Positions 22,382 to 26,166 of a DNA stretch of 26,166 bases are shown here, in pieces (positions within the stretch are counted from its first letter, which is position 1; each line of letters begins with the position of its first letter). Source of the DNA: Deltaproteobacteria bacterium (lineage in GTDB: Bacteria; Desulfobacterota; DSM-4660; Desulfatiglandales; Desulfatiglandaceae); assembly GCA_018644785.1 (NCBI GenBank), contig JABGPV010000035.1, forward strand, positions 1-26,166. Reading direction: 5' to 3'. The position numbers and the translations under genes were made by a program. Under the pieces are notes generated by a model that ran no database searches, was not told the DNA's origin, and saw nothing but the letters and a program-made list of their open reading frames with translations.

Positions 22382-23506
22382 ATGGGTGAATCAATTTACG
22401 CGCAACGGGCTGGGGCACTTGTCCAATTATTGCAGCCGCCCGCTGAAATCGGTTGCGACGGGGCCTGGATTATCAAACCTGAAAACCGGCGCTATCTTTC
22501 AGGCTTCTGTGCGGAAGACAGCCAGTTCACCGAATCCTCGGGATCCCTTCTGATCAATGGCACAAACCGTCTGCTCATAACGGATTCCAGATATACGCTT
22601 GCCGCTGAAAATGAGGCGATAGCGTTCGACGTGTATACACTCAAAAAAAATTTTGTGACCGACATTCCGGATTTCACAAAAGGATTTAACCTGCACAATC
22701 TTGGCTTTGAAGAAGATTTCGTGACATGGGATCTACACCGGAAGACCGCGGAAAAGCTCGCCCTGCTCTCACCCCCGGCCGTATTGATCCCTTTGAATGG
22801 CGTGGTGGAGAATATGCGCGAAATCAAAGAAGACCGGGAGATTGAAGCGCTCGAAAATGCAGCGGACATGATTTCAGACATCCTTTATGAGGTCATTTCG
22901 GCTCTCAAACCGGGTGTAACGGAGAAAGACGTGGCCTGGCAGATCAAAGGCCTGGCAAAGGAAGCCGGTGCAGAGGGGCTGTCTTTTCCGTCTATTGTGG
23001 CATCAGGCCCCAACAGTGCGCTGCCCCATGCGGTGCCCTCAGACCGAAAAATCCGGTCTCGCGAGCCGATTATCCTGGATGCCGGAGTTCGACTGAACAG
23101 TTACTGCTCCGACATCACACGAACGGTCTTTCTGGGTGAGCCGGATGACACTTTCAAGACCATTTACCGCACGGTTCGGCAGGCGCAACTGACGGCACTG
23201 GAAAAAATCCACCCTTCAGCACAAAGCACCCGGGTGGATGCCGCTGCCAGAAATATTATTGCGGATGCCGGTTTTGGCGCATACTTCGGACACGGCCTGG
23301 GCCACGGGGTCGGCCTTGCCACCCATGAAGGGCCAAGGCTCGGGCCGAGAAACGCCGTCCTGCTGCGATCAGGAAATATTTTTACCGTTGAACCGGGCAT
23401 CTACATCCCGGGCAAGGGAGGGGTGCGCCTTGAGGAGATGGTTGTTCTGGAAGCTGAAGGGCCCAGAATTCTGACCAAAAATGATCATTTCTATGATTTT
23501 TCGTAA
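22382..23506 (+). CDS. Xaa-Pro aminopeptidase/dipeptidase (M24B)
   Basis: 374 residues. The N-terminal creatinase-like domain (about 10-140; ...NRRYLSGFCAEDS, LITDSRYTLAAENEA) is followed by the pita-bread catalytic domain. All five metal ligands are visible: Asp233 (ILDAG), Asp244 (SDITRT), His308 (GHGLGHGVG), Glu337 (TVEPGIY) and Glu351 (RLEE). It hydrolyses peptides N-terminal to proline in the cytoplasm. GAGGTAAACC precedes the ATG. The next gene starts 84 bases later, probably in the same transcript. Confidence 0.95.
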   Translation: MGESIYAQRAGALVQLLQPPAEIGCDGAWIIKPENRRYLSGFCAEDSQFTESSGSLLINGTNRLLITDSRYTLAAENEAIAFDVYTLKKNFVTDIPDFTKGFNLHNLGFEEDFVTWDLHRKTAEKLALLSPPAVLIPLNGVVENMREIKEDREIEALENAADMISDILYEVISALKPGVTEKDVAWQIKGLAKEAGAEGLSFPSIVASGPNSALPHAVPSDRKIRSREPIILDAGVRLNSYCSDITRTVFLGEPDDTFKTIYRTVRQAQLTALEKIHPSAQSTRVDAAARNIIADAGFGAYFGHGLGHGVGLATHEGPRLGPRNAVLLRSGNIFTVEPGIYIPGKGGVRLEEMVVLEAEGPRILTKNDHFYDFS

Positions 23507-23590
23507 TTTCCGGCCTGGCCATAGCGGATTCAGAACATAGCGGGTCGGGTCGATTTTGGCGGCTTCAAGGAACAAACGGGGGTCAGTCAG

Positions 23591-24472
23591 GTGTACGATC
23601 TGGTAGATGAATTCATCACCTATTTGCAGGTTGAACGGGGTCTTGCTGAAAACACCATTTCTGCCTACAGTCGAGATCTTGTCCGGTTTATCACTTATCT
23701 GGAAAGCCGGAACTTAAACCCCGTTAAGATTTCCCGAAATGAGATTCGGGACTACCTGGGCAGCCTGAGCCATGACCTCTCCAAAAGATCTCAGGCCCGG
23801 AATATCTCCGCTATCAAAACGTTTTTTCGTTTTCTTGTTTCAGAAGGCAGAATGAAAGAGAATCCTGCAAGGCTTCTGGAAACACCGCGCATGCAACGAA
23901 AACTGCCGGATGTCCTGAGCCTCGATGAAGTTGAGCAACTCCTTTTACAGCCGGACATCACAACACCCCTGGGGCAGCGCGATAGAGCCATGTTGGAGCT
24001 CCTTTACGCCACCGGACTGCGGGTATCGGAATTGGTACATCTCAGGTTGCTCGACGTCAATTTGGAGGCCGGTTATGTGAAAACCCTGGGAAAAGGGTCG
24101 AAAGAGAGATTGGTGCCCTTTGGTGAAAAGGCGCTTCAAGCCTTGCAGTCGTATCTTTCTGATGGCCGGCCGGCCCTGCTCAAAGATGGCCATCCACCGT
24201 ACCTGTTCTTGAACTTCAGGGGAAAATTATTGACACGGCAGGGATTCTGGAAAATTATCAAAAATCATGGTAAAATGGCTGGCATTAATAAAAGTATAAA
24301 ACCGCACGGACTGCGGCATTCGTTTGCGAGCCATCTCCTGGAAGCGGGTGCGGATCTGCGTTCTGTTCAGGTGATGCTGGGGCATGCTGACATCACCACC
24401 ACCCAGATTTACACCCATGTGACGAGAAAAAGGCTGAAGGAGTTGCACGGGACATGTCATCCAAGACCGTAG
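23591..24472 (+). CDS. XerC/XerD-type tyrosine recombinase
   Basis: 293 residues, the normal length for Xer. An N-terminal SAM-like core-binding domain (1-90: YLQVERGLAENTISAYSRDL) is followed by the catalytic domain with Arg144 (ATGLRVSEL), Lys168 (LGKGSKERLVP), His239 and Arg242 (HGLRHSFASHLLEAGADLR), His265 (LGHADITTT) and the nucleophile Tyr274 (QIYTHV). This fits chromosome dimer resolution at dif in a housekeeping setting. XerC and XerD cannot be told apart safely, though the THVTRKRLKELH tail leans to XerD. The start is GTG 23591 with GGGGGT upstream. No nearby attachment site or integrated element was seen. Confidence 0.92.
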   Translation: MYDLVDEFITYLQVERGLAENTISAYSRDLVRFITYLESRNLNPVKISRNEIRDYLGSLSHDLSKRSQARNISAIKTFFRFLVSEGRMKENPARLLETPRMQRKLPDVLSLDEVEQLLLQPDITTPLGQRDRAMLELLYATGLRVSELVHLRLLDVNLEAGYVKTLGKGSKERLVPFGEKALQALQSYLSDGRPALLKDGHPPYLFLNFRGKLLTRQGFWKIIKNHGKMAGINKSIKPHGLRHSFASHLLEAGADLRSVQVMLGHADITTTQIYTHVTRKRLKELHGTCHPRP

Positions 24473-24502
24473 ACATTTTTTCTGACTGAACGCTGCCAAC
24501 TG

Positions 24503-24525
24503 CCGGTTGCCCTTATGGGAACCGG
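24503..24525. repeat. Hairpin after the xer gene
   Basis: CCGGTTGCCC, TTAT, GGGAACCGG: a 9-bp stem with a bulged G. No T-run follows and the next gene starts 38 bases on, so it is more likely a repeat or RNA-processing hairpin than a terminator. Confidence 0.4.
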
Positions 24526-24563
24526 ATGTTCATGGAAGGTTTACTCAGACGGAACAGGTAAAA

Positions 24564-25136
24564 ATGGGAAAGGTTATTGATCTCCATAACAGGCGCAAAG
24601 GGTCCTTGGAAGGGTTGACCGCTCCTGAACCGTGGCGGTTTCGAAAGGGGCTCTGGCGGACGTCTCATTTTGTTCAAATGCGATCAAGTCTCGCAGAAAC
24701 CCTTGAGTACAAACCGGACGGATTGGCCACTCTGCCCCCTCATTTTTCCCTCAGAGGGGGAATGTCCTATACCATTCGATCCATGTATGTGAATCGCAAG
24801 GATGAAAAAAAGATGCGGGAGATTTATTACCTGGTTGGACTGACCGATTGCATGATTAACCAGGTTCATCCGCTTTTGAGGACCGATCTCTTATGGGCCA
24901 TGTACAAAAAGGTATTTTCCATGAAAGCGGCGCTCAAAGTCCACTGGCACGGCAACCTTGACCAGGTCCTGCTTCCCCTTGATCTGGAATATTTTGATGA
25001 TGTTTCCTATCGCGCATCATTGAAAGAGGCGGAGACCATGAAGGAATTGTACGAGGCTATCAGGGAGGGGTCCGACGAAATGTTTGATATCCTTTCCCTC
25101 GAATACACATTTTTCAACCCATGGATGGGGGGATAA
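24564..25136 (+). CDS. Conserved hypothetical protein, 190 residues
   Basis: I do not recognise it. It is soluble with no signal peptide. The N-terminus is basic (MGKVIDLHNRRKG), the middle is HFVQMRSSLAETLEYKPDGL, then YTIRSMYVNRKDEKKMREIY and YLVGLTDCMINQVHPLLRTD, and the end is acidic (DEMFDILSLEYTFFNPWMGG). ATG 24564 is preferred (AACAGGTAAAA before it) over ATG 24507, which lies in the hairpin region. The histidine kinase start lies 2 bases after its stop, so the pair is translationally coupled and this protein may be an accessory of the kinase (inference). Confidence 0.75.
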   Translation: MGKVIDLHNRRKGSLEGLTAPEPWRFRKGLWRTSHFVQMRSSLAETLEYKPDGLATLPPHFSLRGGMSYTIRSMYVNRKDEKKMREIYYLVGLTDCMINQVHPLLRTDLLWAMYKKVFSMKAALKVHWHGNLDQVLLPLDLEYFDDVSYRASLKEAETMKELYEAIREGSDEMFDILSLEYTFFNPWMGG

Positions 25137-25138
25137 TT

Positions 25139-26166
25139 TTGGAAAAGCACTATCGTTCGGCCGACGTGGAAACCTCTGAAGCCTTCCTGGAAACCATTTT
25201 TGACGGCATCAGCGAAGAAATCATGGTAGTGGATGAAAACGGTATCATTCAGGATGTCAACCGGGTTTTTCTGGATGAACGTGGCCTTTCAAAAAAGGCG
25301 GTTCTGGGTAAAAAATGCTATGATATCAGAAAAATGTCAGGAACCCACTGTCACCTGAAGGATCGGGACTGCCCCCATCAAAAAGCCAAAGAAACCGGCG
25401 GCAAAGTGGAAGTAAACATTCGACACGGCTTGGAAGGAGAATATTCGAAGGCCTTACGCCGAACCATGTACCCGGTCAAAAACCGTAAAACGGGTGAGCA
25501 ATATTTTGTTGAAATCTCAAGGGATGTCACTGAATACCGGAACCTCCTCAATAGATTGAGGGCCTCGGAGAAAAAAATCCGGGCTATTCTGGATACGGCA
25601 ACGGATGCCATCATCAGCATAAACGAGGATCAGGAAATCGTATTGTTCAACAACGCGGCGGAACGGATTTTCGGTTACAAGAGAGAGGAAGTTCTGAAAA
25701 AAAACCTGAACCTGCTCATTCCGCCGAAGTATGGCGATCATGCCCCCTTTGTCAAAAAATTTTTAGAAAAAAAGAAACCAAAATTCATGGGCAAGACCCA
25801 ATCACTGACCGCCTTTCGCAAGGAAGGTGAGGAATTTCCCATAGAGTTGGGATTGAGCTTTCATGAAATGGACGGCGAATACACATTTACCGCCATTATT
25901 CGGGATGTATCCGTTCAGAAAAAGCTGGAAGAGAAGCTGCTTCGATCAGGACGACTTGCAGCCGTTGGGACCACCGTAGCTCACGTGGTCCATGAGATCA
26001 AAAGCCCGCTTATGATTATTGGCGGGTTCAGCTATCAGATCCGGAACAGCCTGGAAGATGAAAGCGCGTTAAAAAAACTGGATATGATCCTTGATGAAGT
26101 CAGCCGGCTGGAAAAACTGGTCGCCAGCCTGGGAGACTTCACAAAGGTCTACAATCTTGTAACGCG
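25139..26166 (+). CDS. PAS-PAS sensor histidine kinase (partial, runs off the right edge)
   Basis: The visible 342 codons carry PAS 1 (about 12-130: IFDGISEEIMVVDENGIIQD), PAS 2 (about 143-258: AILDTATDAIISINEDQEIV, IFGYKREEVLKKNL, RDVSVQKKLEEKL) and the start of HisKA with the phospho-acceptor His285 in AVGTTVAHVVHEIKSPL. No membrane segment is seen, so it senses a cytoplasmic signal. PAS 1 contains a Cys/His cluster, KCYDIRKMSGTHCHLKDRDC followed by PH (Cys60, Cys71, Cys78), which could bind metal, heme or an Fe-S cluster. The start is TTG 25139 with GGGGGAT before it; the gene has no closer ATG in frame. The ATPase domain and stop lie outside the window. Confidence 0.9.
   Translation, partial: MEKHYRSADVETSEAFLETIFDGISEEIMVVDENGIIQDVNRVFLDERGLSKKAVLGKKCYDIRKMSGTHCHLKDRDCPHQKAKETGGKVEVNIRHGLEGEYSKALRRTMYPVKNRKTGEQYFVEISRDVTEYRNLLNRLRASEKKIRAILDTATDAIISINEDQEIVLFNNAAERIFGYKREEVLKKNLNLLIPPKYGDHAPFVKKFLEKKKPKFMGKTQSLTAFRKEGEEFPIELGLSFHEMDGEYTFTAIIRDVSVQKKLEEKLLRSGRLAAVGTTVAHVVHEIKSPLMIIGGFSYQIRNSLEDESALKKLDMILDEVSRLEKLVASLGDFTKVYNLVT

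Noticed and set aside
23591..24472. Tyrosine recombinase as integrase of the accessory island
   Set aside because: It has Xer length and motifs, sits in a housekeeping gene context more than 11 kb from the island, and no attachment-site repeats were seen.

Overview
The window (26.2 kb, moderate GC) looks like chromosomal DNA of a Gram-negative, anaerobic Desulfobacterota-type bacterium (Desulfobacteraceae-like). This rests on the LPS gene waaA, an SCP-x-type thiolase next to a DUF35 zinc-ribbon protein, a CoA-disulfide-reductase next to a secreted rhodanese, a Cys-rich PAS kinase, and dispersed palindromic repeats of a style I associate with that group. The taxonomic call is inference. No rRNA, tRNA or CRISPR array was seen.

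Layout. 1-1.2 kb: a eukaryote-type UDP-glucose dehydrogenase cut off just after its catalytic Cys, ending in a repeat-rich stretch. 1.4-5.4 kb: glpK, waaA and a protein of unknown function, all on the + strand. 5.4-6.0 kb: a convergent Smr-domain gene coupled to a small unknown gene. 6.0-7.3 kb: a secreted cyclase-family (metal-dependent hydrolase) gene with a MITE-like element in its leader and a terminator behind it.

7.3-12.3 kb is an accessory island. It holds fragments of a Schlafen/RecG-like gene, a probable Fic-type gene, an IS110 transposase and a radical-SAM gene. Between them are an intact two-gene operon (DUF4062 TIR-like protein, then an AlbA_2/GHKL-ATPase/winged-helix protein; 8-bp overlap; palindrome at the probable promoter) and an intact BglII/BstYI-like restriction endonuclease with no visible methyltransferase. 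A second MITE-like element with perfect 22-bp terminal repeats closes the island. The DUF4062-AlbA_2 operon is the best candidate for an undescribed system, probably anti-phage or stress-triggered.

12.4-20 kb is mostly minus-strand housekeeping and metabolism: CoA-disulfide reductase with rhodanese (sulfur/persulfide chemistry), rsmE-prmA (translation-apparatus methylation), a DUF35-thiolase pair under a clear sigma70-like promoter, and an MFS transporter. 20-26 kb: an RNase II-family exonuclease (minus), then on the + strand a membrane-anchored coiled-coil protein (upstream of it), Xaa-Pro peptidase, XerC/D recombinase, an unknown protein, and a PAS-PAS histidine kinase that runs off the right edge.
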